A DNA stretch of 64,000 bases. Source: Roseovarius marisflavi (GTDB taxonomy: Bacteria > Pseudomonadota > Alphaproteobacteria > Rhodobacterales > Rhodobacteraceae). Positions within the stretch are counted from its first letter, which is position 1. Every line of letters begins with the position of its first letter. The notes under the pieces were generated by a model, which saw only the letters and a program-made list of their open reading frames with translations, was not told the origin of the DNA and searched no databases. Positions 52,762-62,760 of this stretch are shown here, in pieces. The DNA is taken from positions 28,926 through 92,925 of the forward strand of contig NZ_FRBN01000014.1 in the NCBI RefSeq assembly GCF_900142625.1, written 5' to 3'. The position numbers were made by a program, and so were the translations under genes.

Positions 52762-53322
52762 ATGCGGAAAATTCTAGCCACTCTGGCCGCAGCCACACTT
52801 GCCAGCCCTGCGCTGGCGGCATCGGGGCCTTTCGTCTCGTTGGGCAATACCAACTTCATCGTTCTGATCTCTTTCCTGATCTTTGTCGGCTTTCTCATGT
52901 ACCTCAAGGTGCCGGGCATGCTTGGCAAAAAGCTTGATGAGCGCGCCGAGGGCATTCAGGCAGAGCTTGATGAAGCCCGCTCTTTGCGCGAAGAGGCCCA
53001 GACCCTTCTGGCCAGCTATGAGCGCAAGCAGAAAGAGGTTCAGGAACAGGCCGACCGTATCGTCGCCCATGCCAAGGAAGAAGCGGTCGTTGCCGCCGAT
53101 CAGGCCAAGGCTGACCTGAAGGACTCGATTGCGCGCCGCTTGAAGTCGGCCGAAGACCAGATCGGCTCTGCCGAAGCCCGTGCAATCCGCGAAGTGCGTG
53201 ATCAAGCGGTCAGCATTGCGGTTGCGGCGGCCAAGGATGTCATCGCCAAACAGATGACAGCCGCAGACGGCAACTCTTTAATCGACGCATCAATCGCCGA
53301 GGTCGACGCCAAGCTTCACTAA
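52762..53322 (+). CDS. atpF: F0F1 ATP synthase subunit b
   Basis: A 186-residue stator subunit b. An N-terminal hydrophobic leader-like segment ([20 protein letters not shown]) precedes the membrane helix (about residues 28-48), followed by a long coiled coil and the [11 protein letters not shown] end. It pairs with b' to hold the F1 head. A clear terminator follows, so the F0 operon ends here. Confidence 0.93.
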   Translation: MRKILATLAAATLASPALAASGPFVSLGNTNFIVLISFLIFVGFLMYLKVPGMLGKKLDERAEGIQAELDEARSLREEAQTLLASYERKQKEVQEQADRIVAHAKEEAVVAADQAKADLKDSIARRLKSAEDQIGSAEARAIREVRDQAVSIAVAAAKDVIAKQMTAADGNSLIDASIAEVDAKLH

Positions 53323-53345
53323 GCGCTGCGTGACACAGCAACACC

Positions 53346-53378
53346 AAGGCCCGGACCGGTAACGGCCCGGGCCTTTTT
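53346..53378 (+). terminator. Terminator of the F0 operon
   Basis: AAGGCCCGG (53346-53354) pairs perfectly with CCGGGCCTT (53367-53375), followed by T residues to 53378. It lies 24 bases past atpF. Confidence 0.92.
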
Positions 53379-53404
53379 CGTTTCAGGGTTAAGAATTCGT
53401 AAAT

Positions 53405-53416
53405 TTGTGATCACAA
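53405..53416. promoter_or_regulatory. Palindrome 1 upstream of sdhC
   Basis: TTGTGATCACAA is a perfect 12-base dyad. It is the distal member of a set of three sharing GTGATCAC upstream of sdhC; its centre is 110 bases from palindrome 2. Confidence 0.6.
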
Positions 53417-53514
53417 GCAGGGTGCGGCTTATCCTGCCATTGCTTCAGGCCCGCCGCGTGCCGCGCCTGTCCTGGGCTGAGTCGAGCCGAGTCGTTGATT
53501 CCTTGCGGGCAATT

Positions 53515-53546
53515 ATGTGATCACACGATAATTTACGTGATCACAA
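53515..53546. promoter_or_regulatory. Palindromes 2 and 3 upstream of sdhC
   Basis: ATGTGATCACAC (53515-53526) and ACGTGATCACAA (53535-53546) share the core GTGATCAC with palindrome 1. Their centres are exactly 20 bases apart, about two helical turns. A CRP site would have six bases between TGTGA and TCACA; here they are fused, so a different regulator is implied. They lie about 145-175 bases before sdhC. Confidence 0.65.
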
Positions 53547-53688
53547 AGTGTGGAAATTTGCGGCCAATGGCCCCATTCCACGATTTTCTAGCTGCCAACA
53601 GGTGACATCGACGCTAAAACATCTCACAAAGGCACAGCCCGCGCCGACGCTTGCGCCGCGCCGCCCGTACGCATGAAGGAGATCATCC

Positions 53689-54072
53689 ATGGCTGACACC
53701 AAACCGGTTGAACGCCCGCTTTCCCCGCACCTCCAGGTTTACCGTCCACAGCTCACCTCGATCACCTCGATCCTGACCCGGATCACCGGCAATGGTCTTA
53801 TCGTGGCGGTGCTGTTGATGGTCTGGTGGCTTTTGGCGGCCTCGACGTCTGACGCCTATTTCGCTGTTGCCGATGCGGTGGTCACCTCGTGGTTTGGCGA
53901 TTTGATCTTTACCCTCTCGCTCTGGGCGATCTGGTATCACTATCTTGCCGGTCTGCGGCATTTCTATTTCGATGCGGGCAAGGGCATGGATATCCCCACG
54001 GCGGAAAAGCTTGGCTGGGGTCTGATTATCGGATCGGTCGTTTTGACCATTATCACCCTGTTGTTGGTCTGA
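53689..54072 (+). CDS. sdhC: Succinate dehydrogenase cytochrome b556 subunit
   Basis: A 127-residue three-helix subunit: the RPLSPHLQVYRPQLTSITSI opening (about 9-28), SILTRITGNGL with the quinone-site Ser/Arg, and the haem ligand His in WYHYLAGLRHFYFDAG (about 82-97). AAGGAGATCATCC is the RBS. It starts the sdhCDAB operon. Confidence 0.95.
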   Translation: MADTKPVERPLSPHLQVYRPQLTSITSILTRITGNGLIVAVLLMVWWLLAASTSDAYFAVADAVVTSWFGDLIFTLSLWAIWYHYLAGLRHFYFDAGKGMDIPTAEKLGWGLIIGSVVLTIITLLLV

Positions 54073-54082
54073 GGAGGCTATC

Positions 54083-54454
54083 ATGCGTTATCTGACCGCC
54101 CGTAAACGTGCCGAGGGCAAAGGCGCCTCGGGAACCGGAACCGAACATTTCTGGCATATGAAGGTCAGCGGTGTTGGCCTTGCCATCATCGTGCCGACCT
54201 TTCTTGTGCTGTTTGGCCGTGCCCTTGGTGGCACCCGGCAAGAGGTGATAGATGCCTTTTCCCATCCGTTCATGGCCATTCTGACCGGGCTTGTCCTGTT
54301 CGTCGGCCTGCGCCATTTCCAGAATGGCGCGCAGACGATGATTGAAGATTATAGCAAGGGTGCGACGCGACGGGCCCTGATCATCGGCGTGACCGCACTA
54401 AGTTACGCGTTGACCGCAACCGGGCTTTTCGCCCTTGCCAAGATCGCGCTTTGA
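54083..54454 (+). CDS. sdhD: Succinate dehydrogenase membrane anchor subunit
   Basis: A 123-residue anchor with three helices. The second haem-side His lies in [19 protein letters not shown] (about 73-90), matching SdhD. It starts 10 bases after sdhC with GAGGAGG upstream. With SdhC it binds haem b and ubiquinone. Confidence 0.93.
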   Translation: MRYLTARKRAEGKGASGTGTEHFWHMKVSGVGLAIIVPTFLVLFGRALGGTRQEVIDAFSHPFMAILTGLVLFVGLRHFQNGAQTMIEDYSKGATRRALIIGVTALSYALTATGLFALAKIAL

Positions 54455-54464
54455 GGAATTGACC

Positions 54465-56270
54465 ATGGCCGCTTACGAATACGAAACACATGATTATGAC
54501 GTCGTTGTAGTGGGGGCCGGGGGCGCCGGTCTGCGCGCGACCCTGGGGATGGCCGAGCAAGGCCTGCGCACGGCCTGTGTGACCAAGGTCTTCCCAACCC
54601 GGAGCCACACCGTCGCGGCGCAAGGTGGCATTGCCGCAAGCCTTGGCAATATGGGCCCCGACAGCTGGCAGTGGCACATGTATGACACGGTCAAGGGTTC
54701 TGACTGGCTTGGTGATACCGACGCGATGGAATATCTCGCCCGCGAAGCGCCCAAGGCGGTTTACGAGCTTGAGCATTACGGCGTGCCGTTCTCGCGCACC
54801 GAAGCGGGCAAGATCTATCAGCGCCCGTTTGGCGGCCATACCACCGAATTCGGCGAAGGCCCCCCGGTGCAGCGCACCTGCGCCGCCGCCGACCGCACCG
54901 GCCACGCCATTTTGCACACGCTTTATGGTCAGAGCCTCAAGAACAACGCGGAATTCTATATCGAATATTTCGCTATTGACCTGATCATGTCGGATGACGG
55001 CGCCTGTACCGGTGTTGTCTGCTGGAAGCTTGATGATGGCACGATCCACGTGTTCAACGCCAAGACTGTTGTTCTGGCGACCGGCGGCTATGGCCGCGCC
55101 TACTTTAGCGCCACATCGGCGCATACCTGCACCGGCGACGGCGGCGGCATGGTGGCGCGCGCCGGTCTTCCGCTTCAGGATATGGAATTCGTGCAATTCC
55201 ACCCGACCGGCATTTTCGGCGCTGGCTGTCTTATCACCGAGGGCGCACGTGGCGAGGGCGGGTATCTTACCAACTCTGAGGGCGAGCGTTTCATGGAGCG
55301 CTATGCGCCCAACTATAAAGACCTCGCGCCGCGCGATTATGTCAGCCGCTGCATGACCATGGAAATCCGCGAAGGCCGGGGTGTCGGCGCCGATGGCGAC
55401 CATATCCACCTCAACCTGAGCCACCTGCCGCCTGAGGCGCTCAAGCTGCGCCTGCCGGGGATTTCGGAAAGCGCCCGCATCTTTGCAGGTGTGGATGTCA
55501 ACAAGGAGCCGATCCCGGTTCTGCCGACGGTGCATTACAACATGGGCGGTATCCCGACCAACTATTGGGGTGAAGTTCTGAACCCGACCAAGAAAGACCC
55601 GACCGCGATCGTGCCCGGCCTTATGGCCGTGGGCGAGGCGGGCTGTGCCTCGGTGCACGGCGCGAACCGGCTTGGCTCCAATAGCCTGATCGACCTTGTG
55701 GTCTTTGGCCGCGCCGCCGCCATTCGTGCCGGCAAGGTTGTCGATCCCGACACTGCCGTTCCGGCCACGAATACGGCACAGGTCGACAAGGCGCTTGATC
55801 GCTTTGACACCCTGCGCCATGCCAAGGGCGCCGTGCCGACCGCCGAACTGCGCCTTGAGATGCAGAAAACCATGCAGGCCGATGCCGCCGTGTTCCGCAC
55901 CTCGAAAACCCTCGCCGAGGGTGTCGACAAGATGCAGGCCGTGGCCGCCAAGATGGATGACATCCAGGTCACTGACCGAAGCCTGGTCTGGAACAGCGAC
56001 CTTATGGAAACGCTTGAGCTGACCAACCTGATGCCGAACGCGCTTGCCACGATCAACGGCGCAGAGGCCCGCAAGGAAAGCCGCGGCGCCCATGCGCATG
56101 AGGATTTCAGCACCCGCGACGACAAGAAATGGCGCGTGCACACCATCTCGCATGTTGATGGCGCATCGGTCGAGCTGAGCTATCGCCCGATTGTCACAGA
56201 GCCTCTGACCACCGAGGCCGAGGGCGGTATCAGCCTCAAGACCATCGCACCGAAAGAGCGGACGTTCTGA
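54465..56270 (+). CDS. sdhA: Succinate dehydrogenase flavoprotein subunit
   Basis: A 601-residue flavoprotein. It has FAD-binding [19 protein letters not shown] (about 14-32), the covalent-flavin His in [11 protein letters not shown] (about 46), the active-site [15 protein letters not shown] and the CTGDGGGM region, and [20 protein letters not shown] near 400. ATG 54465 follows AGGAATTGACC. Its TGA shares a base with the ATG of the inserted methyltransferase gene. Confidence 0.96.
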   Translation: MAAYEYETHDYDVVVVGAGGAGLRATLGMAEQGLRTACVTKVFPTRSHTVAAQGGIAASLGNMGPDSWQWHMYDTVKGSDWLGDTDAMEYLAREAPKAVYELEHYGVPFSRTEAGKIYQRPFGGHTTEFGEGPPVQRTCAAADRTGHAILHTLYGQSLKNNAEFYIEYFAIDLIMSDDGACTGVVCWKLDDGTIHVFNAKTVVLATGGYGRAYFSATSAHTCTGDGGGMVARAGLPLQDMEFVQFHPTGIFGAGCLITEGARGEGGYLTNSEGERFMERYAPNYKDLAPRDYVSRCMTMEIREGRGVGADGDHIHLNLSHLPPEALKLRLPGISESARIFAGVDVNKEPIPVLPTVHYNMGGIPTNYWGEVLNPTKKDPTAIVPGLMAVGEAGCASVHGANRLGSNSLIDLVVFGRAAAIRAGKVVDPDTAVPATNTAQVDKALDRFDTLRHAKGAVPTAELRLEMQKTMQADAAVFRTSKTLAEGVDKMQAVAAKMDDIQVTDRSLVWNSDLMETLELTNLMPNALATINGAEARKESRGAHAHEDFSTRDDKKWRVHTISHVDGASVELSYRPIVTEPLTTEAEGGISLKTIAPKERTF

Positions 56271-57022
56271 TGGTTCAGCCGCATCAGGATCGGCGCCCGG
56301 CCAAACCGGGCACCGATGAGTGGCTTCGCGCAAGCGGGCCACATTACCTTGATGTGCTTGAGCGCCTGCAACGTTTGCTTGACCCGGAGTGGTATTTTGA
56401 AATCGGCACCGGGCGCGGCAATTCCCTTGCGCGCGGGACCGGCAAGGCGATTGCCATCGATCCGGAGTTTCGCGTCAAACAGGATGTCATCGGACAACGC
56501 TCCGAGTTGCATTTTTACCGCCAGACCAGCGATGATTTTTTCGCAAGCGGCGCGATTGCCCGGCTGACCGATCAGATTGATCTGGCGTTCATCGACGGGA
56601 TGCACCTGTTTGAAAACGTGCTGCGGGATTTCATCAATACCGAGAAACTCTGCCGTGGCGAGAGCGTTGTTCTGCTGCATGATCTTGTACCCTTTTCAAG
56701 CGCCGCCGCCGCGCGCGCATGGGACCCCGAGGTGACCAAAGGCTGGTCCGGGGATGTCTGGAAAATGATCCCGATCCTGAGGGATTATCGCCCCGACCTA
56801 GATTTCACCGTGCTCGATTCCCGTCCAAGCGGGCTTGGCATGATTTCTGGTCTCGACCCTGAAAACCGCGTTCTGGAGGCGGCATTCGACGAGATCGTTG
56901 CCGCCTATCGTGATATGACACTCGAGACCTACGGGGTGAGTGCTTTTCGTGAGATGGCAAAGATGACCAATGTGATGGACGTGCTTGTAAGCAATGCAAT
57001 CGGTGAGGATCTCGAGGCATGA
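56270..57022 (+). CDS. Class I methyltransferase (Methyltransf_24-like) inside the sdh operon
   Basis: A 250-residue protein with motif I FEIGTGRGNSLARGTGKAIA (about 44-63), the acidic IAIDPEF, and IDLAFIDGMHLFENVLRDF (about 103), a pattern of Methyltransf_24-type enzymes. It starts on the last base of the sdhA stop and overlaps the next lipoprotein gene by 4 bp. This interrupts the usual sdhA-sdhB adjacency. Substrate unknown; tight coupling suggests expression at SDH levels. Confidence 0.8.
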   Translation: MVQPHQDRRPAKPGTDEWLRASGPHYLDVLERLQRLLDPEWYFEIGTGRGNSLARGTGKAIAIDPEFRVKQDVIGQRSELHFYRQTSDDFFASGAIARLTDQIDLAFIDGMHLFENVLRDFINTEKLCRGESVVLLHDLVPFSSAAAARAWDPEVTKGWSGDVWKMIPILRDYRPDLDFTVLDSRPSGLGMISGLDPENRVLEAAFDEIVAAYRDMTLETYGVSAFREMAKMTNVMDVLVSNAIGEDLEA

Positions 57023-57342
57023 AGTGGGCAGGTTTCGCCTTGATCGCGGCACTCGGCCTGACGGGCTGTGCCGCCGCGAATGGCACCGCCGACGCCTTGG
57101 CGCGCGACCGGGCCAAGACTGTGGTCAACGGGGTGGTCAGCACCAGGTTCCCGCGCGTCAATGCCGTGCCGGTGACCGATTGCATCATCGAGCAGGCCTC
57201 GGCCGGAGAAATTATTCAGATCGCCGGGGCAAGTGTGACCGGCGTGACCCAATCCACGGTGGAGCAGGTAGTCGAGATCGCCAGCCGCCCCGACGCCGTG
57301 ACATGTATTGCCCAAAACAGCCTGACCCTGCTGGGCGGCTGA
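57019..57342 (+). CDS. Small lipoprotein between sdhA and sdhB
   Basis: A 107-residue lipoprotein with the lipobox in MKWAGFALIAALGLTGCAAA (Cys 17). The mature part contains two cysteines (about 55 and 96) and a repeat-poor alpha/beta segment. Lack of Asp at +2 suggests outer-membrane sorting. It overlaps the methyltransferase by 4 bp and is 15 bases before sdhB. I do not recognise a function; an SDH role is not shown. Confidence 0.78.
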   Translation: MKWAGFALIAALGLTGCAAANGTADALARDRAKTVVNGVVSTRFPRVNAVPVTDCIIEQASAGEIIQIAGASVTGVTQSTVEQVVEIASRPDAVTCIAQNSLTLLGG

Positions 57343-57357
57343 GAAGGAGTAGACGAG

Positions 57358-58137
57358 ATGGTTCAATTCAGACTTCCCAAGAATTCGCGCATGGTGACGG
57401 GCAAGACTTGGCCCAAGCCGGAAGGCGCCACCAATCTGCGTAAGTTCCAGATTTACCGCTGGACGCCGGATGACGGCAAAAACCCCAGCGTCGACACCTA
57501 TTTTGTCGATATGGACACCTGCGGCCCGATGATCCTGGACGCGCTGATCAAGATCAAGAACGAGATTGACCCGACGCTGACCTTCCGCCGGTCCTGTCGC
57601 GAGGGGATTTGCGGGTCTTGCGCGATGAACATCGACGGGATCAACACGCTGGCCTGTATTTACGGCATGGATGAGATCAAGGGCGATGTGAAAATCTATC
57701 CGCTGCCGCATATGCCGGTGGTGCGCGACCTGATCCCGGACCTGACGCATTTTTATGCGCAGCACGCCAGCATCATGCCCTGGCTTGAAACCAAGACCAA
57801 CCGCCCGGCAAAAGAATGGCGACAGTCGATCGAGGATCGCGAAAAGCTTGACGGGCTTTATGAATGCGTGATGTGCGCGTCGTGTTCGACATCCTGCCCA
57901 AGCTATTGGTGGAATGGCGATAAGTACCTCGGGCCGGCTGCCTTGCTGCATGCTTATCGCTGGATCATCGATTCACGCGACGAGGCCACGGGCGAGCGTC
58001 TGGACGAGCTTGAGGATCCCTTCAAACTCTACCGCTGTCATACGATCATGAACTGCACCAAGACCTGCCCCAAGGGCCTTAACCCGGCCAAGGCGATCTC
58101 TGAGATCAAGAAGATGATGGTCGACCGCGCGGTGTAA
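57358..58137 (+). CDS. sdhB: Succinate dehydrogenase iron-sulfur subunit
   Basis: A 259-residue subunit carrying [2Fe-2S] ligands in [15 protein letters not shown] (about 81-95) and later LAC, [4Fe-4S] in [12 protein letters not shown] (about 173), and [3Fe-4S] in [12 protein letters not shown] (about 227). It shuttles electrons from SdhA to ubiquinone. GAGAAGGAG is upstream. The operon ends 27 bases later with a terminator. Confidence 0.96.
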   Translation: MVQFRLPKNSRMVTGKTWPKPEGATNLRKFQIYRWTPDDGKNPSVDTYFVDMDTCGPMILDALIKIKNEIDPTLTFRRSCREGICGSCAMNIDGINTLACIYGMDEIKGDVKIYPLPHMPVVRDLIPDLTHFYAQHASIMPWLETKTNRPAKEWRQSIEDREKLDGLYECVMCASCSTSCPSYWWNGDKYLGPAALLHAYRWIIDSRDEATGERLDELEDPFKLYRCHTIMNCTKTCPKGLNPAKAISEIKKMMVDRAV

Positions 58138-58164
58138 TTTCCACGCCATGACCCGGTGTTCAAG

Positions 58165-58190
58165 GGCCTCGGAGAAATCCGGGGCCTTTT
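58165..58190 (+). terminator. Terminator of the sdh operon
   Basis: GGCCTCGGA (58165-58173) pairs with TCCGGGGCC (58178-58186) including one G-T wobble, followed by TTTT. Confidence 0.88.
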
Positions 58191-58258
58191 CCATTTGAAT
58201 GGCTTTCCTTTCAGAGCATGCTGCGGGACCAATTGCTCGGAGTTGCAGGAGCCATGCC

Positions 58259-58465
58259 ATGCTGATCGTTGTCGGGTTGATCATCGCCTTTATTCTGGTG
58301 CTGATCCTGTCCAACCGCCGCACGCGGTCGTGTCGTTGGCGGGCGGATCGGCGTCAGGATGGCGAGGCGGGGTCTTGTTTCAACTGTATGACCTGCGGCG
58401 CGCAGGTCTTTACATCGACGGGAAAACCGCCTTTGGATTGTGTGGCCAATTCGCCGAAATTCTGA
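58259..58465 (+). CDS. Small membrane protein with Cys cluster
   Basis: A 68-residue protein: MLIVVGLIIAFILVLILSNR forms one N-terminal helix, then a short soluble tail with RTRSCRWRADRRQDGEAGSC and FNCMTCGAQVFTSTGK, i.e. a CX2CX2C cluster that could bind zinc. CAGGAG lies before the ATG. It is 10 bases upstream of the DUF1989 gene and probably co-transcribed. No named family recognised. Confidence 0.65.
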   Translation: MLIVVGLIIAFILVLILSNRRTRSCRWRADRRQDGEAGSCFNCMTCGAQVFTSTGKPPLDCVANSPKF

Positions 58466-58475
58466 GAGGCCCAAG

Positions 58476-59318
58476 ATGACCCAACCCGTTGATGCCGATG
58501 CCCGCCGCGCCGTGCGCCCGGTGATCTGTTACCCCAATGACACCCTGCCGCGCCCTGACATGGCGCTTTACGGCGCCGCACGGGCAGGGGCCAGGAAGGT
58601 GTCAGAGGTGATCGTGCCCGCGCGCGAGGCGGCATGCTTTCGCGCCGACGCGGGGCAGTTCTTTCGCATCTCAAGCGTTGAGGGGCCGCAGGTGGGCGAT
58701 CTTAACCTGTGGAATGCGCGCGACCTTTCAGAGCGGTTTTATTCCGGAAAATCGCGCGCCCTGCACGGCACGCATCTGAGTGTGGGCGAGAGGATGTGGT
58801 CAAGCTTTCCCTATCTGCGCCCGATGGCGACGATCACCGGCGATAGCCTTGGGTGGTACGGGATCGACGAATTTGGCGGTTCGGTGCATGACGTGATCGG
58901 CACGCGCTGCGATCCCTATACCGGCAATCTTCTGGCGGGCACGCAGTATCACCATTGCTGTCATTCCAACCTGACCCGCGCGCTCGCCGATGAAACCGGC
59001 CTTAGCCTCGCCGAGGCAGAGCGCCATGTGCATGACGTTCTCAACGTGTTCATGTGCACCGGATTTACCCGCGACACCGGGCAGTATTTCATGAAGGCCA
59101 GCCCGGTGCGCCCCGGCGATTACCTTGAATTCTTCGCCGAAATTGACCTGCTTGGCGCGCTAAGTGCCTGTCCGGGGGGCGATTGCTCGTCCGAGCATTC
59201 AAGCGATAGCGCGGCGTGTTTTCCGATGCTCATCGAGGTCTTTGCGCCCGACCCCGCCGCTCTGTCGGGGTGGCAGAGCCCGCCGGTGAACGGCTATGAT
59301 CAAAGCCACGGGCGCTAG
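58476..59318 (+). CDS. DUF1989 / urea carboxylase-associated family protein
   Basis: A 280-residue DUF1989 protein. It shows EVIVPAREAACFRADAGQFF (about 44-63), GDLNLWNARDLSERFYSGKS and HHCCHSNLTRAL (about 160), a His/Cys cluster typical of the family and suited to metal binding. Relatives occur with urea amidolyase genes and in amine metabolism, but none is nearby. The stop codon lies inside a nested palindrome. Confidence 0.82.
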   Translation: MTQPVDADARRAVRPVICYPNDTLPRPDMALYGAARAGARKVSEVIVPAREAACFRADAGQFFRISSVEGPQVGDLNLWNARDLSERFYSGKSRALHGTHLSVGERMWSSFPYLRPMATITGDSLGWYGIDEFGGSVHDVIGTRCDPYTGNLLAGTQYHHCCHSNLTRALADETGLSLAEAERHVHDVLNVFMCTGFTRDTGQYFMKASPVRPGDYLEFFAEIDLLGALSACPGGDCSSEHSSDSAACFPMLIEVFAPDPAALSGWQSPPVNGYDQSHGR

Positions 59319-59378
59319 AGCATGTCGCATGTTCGAGAAGCTCAAAACCGGTGCCCACTTTTGAGCAACATGCTCTAG
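59315..59378. repeat. Nested-hairpin intergenic repeat (RIME-like)
   Basis: CTAGAGCATGT (59315-59325) is mirrored by ACATGCTCTAG (59368-59378); inside, GCTCAAAA (59340-59347) mirrors TTTTGAGC (59359-59366) around CCGGTGCCCAC. The layout and the GAGCATG ends resemble the RIME-type palindromic repeats of alphaproteobacteria. The left arm contains the TAG stop of the DUF1989 gene. Confidence 0.75.
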
Positions 59379-59382
59379 ATGC

Positions 59383-59417
59383 AAAAACGCCCCGCTGCGT
59401 AAACAGGGGGGCGTTTT
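59383..59417. terminator. Bidirectional terminator between DUF1989 gene and clpB
   Basis: AAACGCCCC (59385-59393) pairs with GGGGCGTTT (59408-59416), with A-rich sequence before and T residues after, so it serves both convergent genes. Confidence 0.88.
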
Positions 59418-59435
59418 ATTAAGCATGGGCCGGGG

Positions 59436-62054
59436 TTAATGCACCACGGCGTCCTGTGGCGGTTCCTGCCGGGTGGAGCCGACACGATCCCCGATGATAA
59501 GCCCTTCGGCACCGGCCGTGACCGGCACGGTGGAGCCATCAAGGATATCACCGGCCAAAAGCGCCTCGGCCAGAGGATCCTGCAAGGCGCGCTGGATCAC
59601 CCGTTTCAGGGGGCGTGCACCAAAGACCGGATCGTATCCCTCATCAGCAAGCCATTTGCGGGCATCTGAATCCACATCCAGCGTGATCTTGCGCCCCGCC
59701 AGACGTTTCATCAACAGACCAAGCTGAATGTCGACAATCGCCCCCATATCGCCCCGGCTGAGACGGTCAAAGATGATCGTTTCATCCAGACGGTTAAGGA
59801 ATTCAGGCCGGAAGTGGGCCCTCACCGCATCCATCACGTCACGCTTGGCGTCCGACGCATCGGCGCCTTCGGGCAGTTGGCTAAGCGCCTGTGCCCCAAG
59901 GTTTGAGGTCAGGATGATCAAGGTCTGCTTGAAGTCGACGCGATGCCCCTGACCGTCGGTCAGAACGCCATCGTCAAGCACCTGCAACAGCACGTTGAAC
60001 ACATCCGCATGCGCCTTTTCGACCTCATCAAACAGGATCACCTGATAGGGGCGGCGACGTACCGCCTCGGTCAGAACCCCGCCTTCGTCATAGCCGACAT
60101 AGCCCGGAGGCGCACCGATCAGACGCGAGACCGAGTGTTTCTCCATGAATTCCGACATGTCGATCCGCACCATGGCGTTGTCGTCGTCAAAGAGGTATTC
60201 GGCGACGGCCTTGGTCAGCTCGGTTTTACCCACGCCGGTCGGCCCGAGAAACAGGAACGATCCCAGCGGGCGGTTCTCGTCGTTGAGACCCGCACGCGCC
60301 CGGCGCACGGCATTGGCCACGGCCTTGACCGCAAGGTTCTGGCCGATCACCCGCTTGTGCAGGTTTTCTTCCATCCCAAGCAGCTTTTCGCGGTCGCCTT
60401 CGAGCATCTTCGAGGTCGGGATGCCAGTCCAGCGTTCGACCACCTGCGCGATCTGTTCGGGGCGCACGGCCTCTTCGACCATGACGCCTTTGTCCTCGGC
60501 CTTTTCGGCCTCGGCCAGCTTTTTCTCAAGCCCCGGAATGACGCCATAAGACAGCTCGCCGGCCTTGGCGAGGTTGCCTTCGCGCTTGGCATGATCGAGT
60601 TCAATCCGGGCGCGATCAAGCTGTTCCTTGAGATCGCGGGCCCCGGCAAGCACATCGCGTTCGGCCTGCCATTGGGCGGTCATCTCGGACGAGCGTTCCT
60701 GCAACTCGGCCAGCTCTTTTTCCAGCTTTTCAAGCCGGTCCTTGCTTGCCGCATCGTCTTCTTTCTTGAGGGCTTCTGCCTCGATCTGCTTTTGCAGGAT
60801 ATCGCGGTCAAGCGTGTCGAGTTCCTCGGGTTTGCTGTCGACCTCCATGCGCAGACGGCTTGCGGCCTCGTCCATAAGGTCGATCGCCTTGTCGGGCAAA
60901 AAGCGGTCGGTGATATAGCGATGGCTGAGCGTCGCCGCCGTCACAAGCGCCGAATCCGAGATGCGAACGCCGTGGTGAACCTCGTATTTTTCCTTGATGC
61001 CGCGCAGGATCGAAATCGTGTCCTCGACCGTGGGTTCGTCAACGACAAGCGGTTGGAACCGGCGGGCAAGGGCCGCGTCTTTTTCGACATGCTTGCGGTA
61101 TTCATCAAGCGTGGTCGCGCCGATACAGTGCAATTCGCCGCGCGCCAGTGCAGGTTTGATCAGGTTGGCGGCATCCATCGCGCCGTCGCCTTTACCCGCG
61201 CCGATCAGGGTGTGCATCTCGTCGATAAAGAGGATGATTTCACCGGCGGCGGCGGTCACCTCGTTAAGAACGCCCTTGAGGCGCTCTTCGAACTCGCCGC
61301 GATATTTTGCGCCGGCAATCAGCGCGCCCATGTCGAGCGACAACAGCTTTTTGTTGCGCAGGCTTTCGGGCACGTCGCCATTGATGATGCGCAGCGCAAG
61401 ACCCTCGGCAATCGCGGTTTTACCGACGCCGGGCTCGCCGATCAGAACGGGGTTGTTCTTGGTGCGGCGGCTCAGGATCTGCATGGCGCGGCGGATTTCA
61501 TCGTCGCGGCCAATGATCGGGTCGATCTTGCCCTCTTCGGCGGCCTTCGTCAGGTCGCGCGCGTATTTCTCAAGCGCCTCATAGGTATCCTCGGCGCTCG
61601 CGCTATCGGCGGTGCGGCCCTTGCGGATATCGTTGATCGCCTCGTTGAGTTTTTGCGCCGTGACGGCACCGGCCTCAAGCGCGTCCTTGGCAGGGGATTT
61701 GACAAGCGCAAGCGCGGTCAGGATGCGCTCTACCGGCACAAAGCTGTCACCGGCCTTTTCGGCCAGCTTTTCGGCCTCGGCCAGAACCTTGCCGGTTTGC
61801 TGATCCATATAGGTCTGTCCGGCATCGCCAGAGACCCGCGGGATTTTGCCAATCGCCAGATCAAGCGCCTGAACCACACGCTCGGGCGCGCCACCGGCAC
61901 GGCGGATCAGGTTGCTGGCAAGCCCCTCGGTGTCGTCCATCAGGGCCTTCAGGATATGTTCGGGGGCTAGTTTCTGATGGCTTTCGCGCATCGCGATGGT
62001 CTGGGCAGCCTGAATGAACCCGCGCGACCGTTCCGTGAACTTGTTGAAGTCCAT
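59436..62054 (-). CDS. clpB: ATP-dependent chaperone ClpB
   Basis: An 872-residue Hsp100 disaggregase: N domain (1-145), Walker A1 [13 protein letters not shown] (about 206), coiled-coil middle domain (about 405-530), second AAA+ domain with [13 protein letters not shown] (about 603) and [21 protein letters not shown]alker B. It resolubilises aggregates with DnaK. The frame opens at 62108, but [13 protein letters not shown] at 62054 with AAGGAGAAGACCC is the true start. A heat-shock-type promoter lies upstream. Confidence 0.96.
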   Translation of the reverse strand: MDFNKFTERSRGFIQAAQTIAMRESHQKLAPEHILKALMDDTEGLASNLIRRAGGAPERVVQALDLAIGKIPRVSGDAGQTYMDQQTGKVLAEAEKLAEKAGDSFVPVERILTALALVKSPAKDALEAGAVTAQKLNEAINDIRKGRTADSASAEDTYEALEKYARDLTKAAEEGKIDPIIGRDDEIRRAMQILSRRTKNNPVLIGEPGVGKTAIAEGLALRIINGDVPESLRNKKLLSLDMGALIAGAKYRGEFEERLKGVLNEVTAAAGEIILFIDEMHTLIGAGKGDGAMDAANLIKPALARGELHCIGATTLDEYRKHVEKDAALARRFQPLVVDEPTVEDTISILRGIKEKYEVHHGVRISDSALVTAATLSHRYITDRFLPDKAIDLMDEAASRLRMEVDSKPEELDTLDRDILQKQIEAEALKKEDDAASKDRLEKLEKELAELQERSSEMTAQWQAERDVLAGARDLKEQLDRARIELDHAKREGNLAKAGELSYGVIPGLEKKLAEAEKAEDKGVMVEEAVRPEQIAQVVERWTGIPTSKMLEGDREKLLGMEENLHKRVIGQNLAVKAVANAVRRARAGLNDENRPLGSFLFLGPTGVGKTELTKAVAEYLFDDDNAMVRIDMSEFMEKHSVSRLIGAPPGYVGYDEGGVLTEAVRRRPYQVILFDEVEKAHADVFNVLLQVLDDGVLTDGQGHRVDFKQTLIILTSNLGAQALSQLPEGADASDAKRDVMDAVRAHFRPEFLNRLDETIIFDRLSRGDMGAIVDIQLGLLMKRLAGRKITLDVDSDARKWLADEGYDPVFGARPLKRVIQRALQDPLAEALLAGDILDGSTVPVTAGAEGLIIGDRVGSTRQEPPQDAVVH

Positions 62055-62132
62055 GGGTCTTCTCCTTTTTGCAAGCGTTACCCTGGTTGCGCACCCAGCA
62101 TTAGGCATGCGCGATCAGGAACCTCATGATCC

Positions 62133-62161
62133 AGATGGGTTTTACGCGCCACCTGTTCAAG
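62133..62161 (-). promoter_or_regulatory. Heat-shock (sigma-32 type) promoter of clpB
   Basis: On the minus strand, CTTGAA (62161-62156) and CCCATCT (62139-62133) are 16 bases apart, fitting the RpoH consensus CTTGAA...CCCATnT. Transcription would begin about 70 bases before the clpB ATG. Confidence 0.75.
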
Positions 62162-62314
62162 CCCAATGATCGCCGATTCGTGGCCCCAGCGAGATGATTT
62201 GCGTCAAATCCGCACATTTTCGTGACCACCCCTTGGGGTAAGCACTTGGGATTCCAATCTTAATGAAAGTTATCCACAGGGCTGAAAAGGCCCCGAGCAC
62301 AAAGGATGCAGGCA

Positions 62315-62614
62315 ATGGAAACCCGGAAACTTACACTGGACGACATCAGATATAACCCCGAGCGCGGCGCCTTCGAGGCCCAGGTTCGAATCCGGCAGGG
62401 CGATGATTGGTTCAGCTATCCGGCACAGGTCAGCGCGCCGCTTCATGCGGATTACGCATTGGTGATGCGCGGGTTGGTCGAGGATGCCGAGGCCGCACAT
62501 CGCGGCAAGCGCGCCGGTCTGCGTCTTCGCCTCGCGGCAGGAAACGCGGCCTCTGCGGCGCGGGCGAGCACCATGGTGCAGGTGCAACGATTGTTGCGTG
62601 GCATCGCCGCCTGA
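62315..62614 (+). CDS. Conserved-looking hypothetical protein, 99 aa
   Basis: METRKLTLDDIRYNPERGAF starts a 99-residue soluble protein. A beta-rich N-terminal half (EAQVRIRQGDDWFSYPAQVS) is followed by a basic helix (AAHRGKRAGLRLRLAAGNAA). ATG 62315 is chosen because AAAGGA is spaced eight bases from it; 62306 is an alternative. It is divergent from clpB over a region with a GATTTG-CGT-CAAATC-type dyad (62196-62210). Family not recognised. Confidence 0.7.
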   Translation: METRKLTLDDIRYNPERGAFEAQVRIRQGDDWFSYPAQVSAPLHADYALVMRGLVEDAEAAHRGKRAGLRLRLAAGNAASAARASTMVQVQRLLRGIAA

Positions 62615-62760
62615 AGGTTTGGCGAGTCGATTTTGAGCGATCAACCGCCGATTGAGTAGCTGGTTCAGGCGAACCCCTGCCTATGGGAGCGTTCTAGGTA
62701 TTTTCACCTTAGGCGGCCAATGCTTTGCGCCTACATGGTCAGACGTAGTTAATAAGTAAA

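Noticed and set aside
53515..53546. TGTGATCACA repeats as CRP sites
   Set aside because: CRP needs TGTGA-N6-TCACA; here the half-sites are adjacent.
62384..62394. GGTTCGAATCC, a tRNA T-arm-like sequence
   Set aside because: No D-arm, anticodon arm or acceptor stem at the right distances; it lies within a coherent protein-coding frame.
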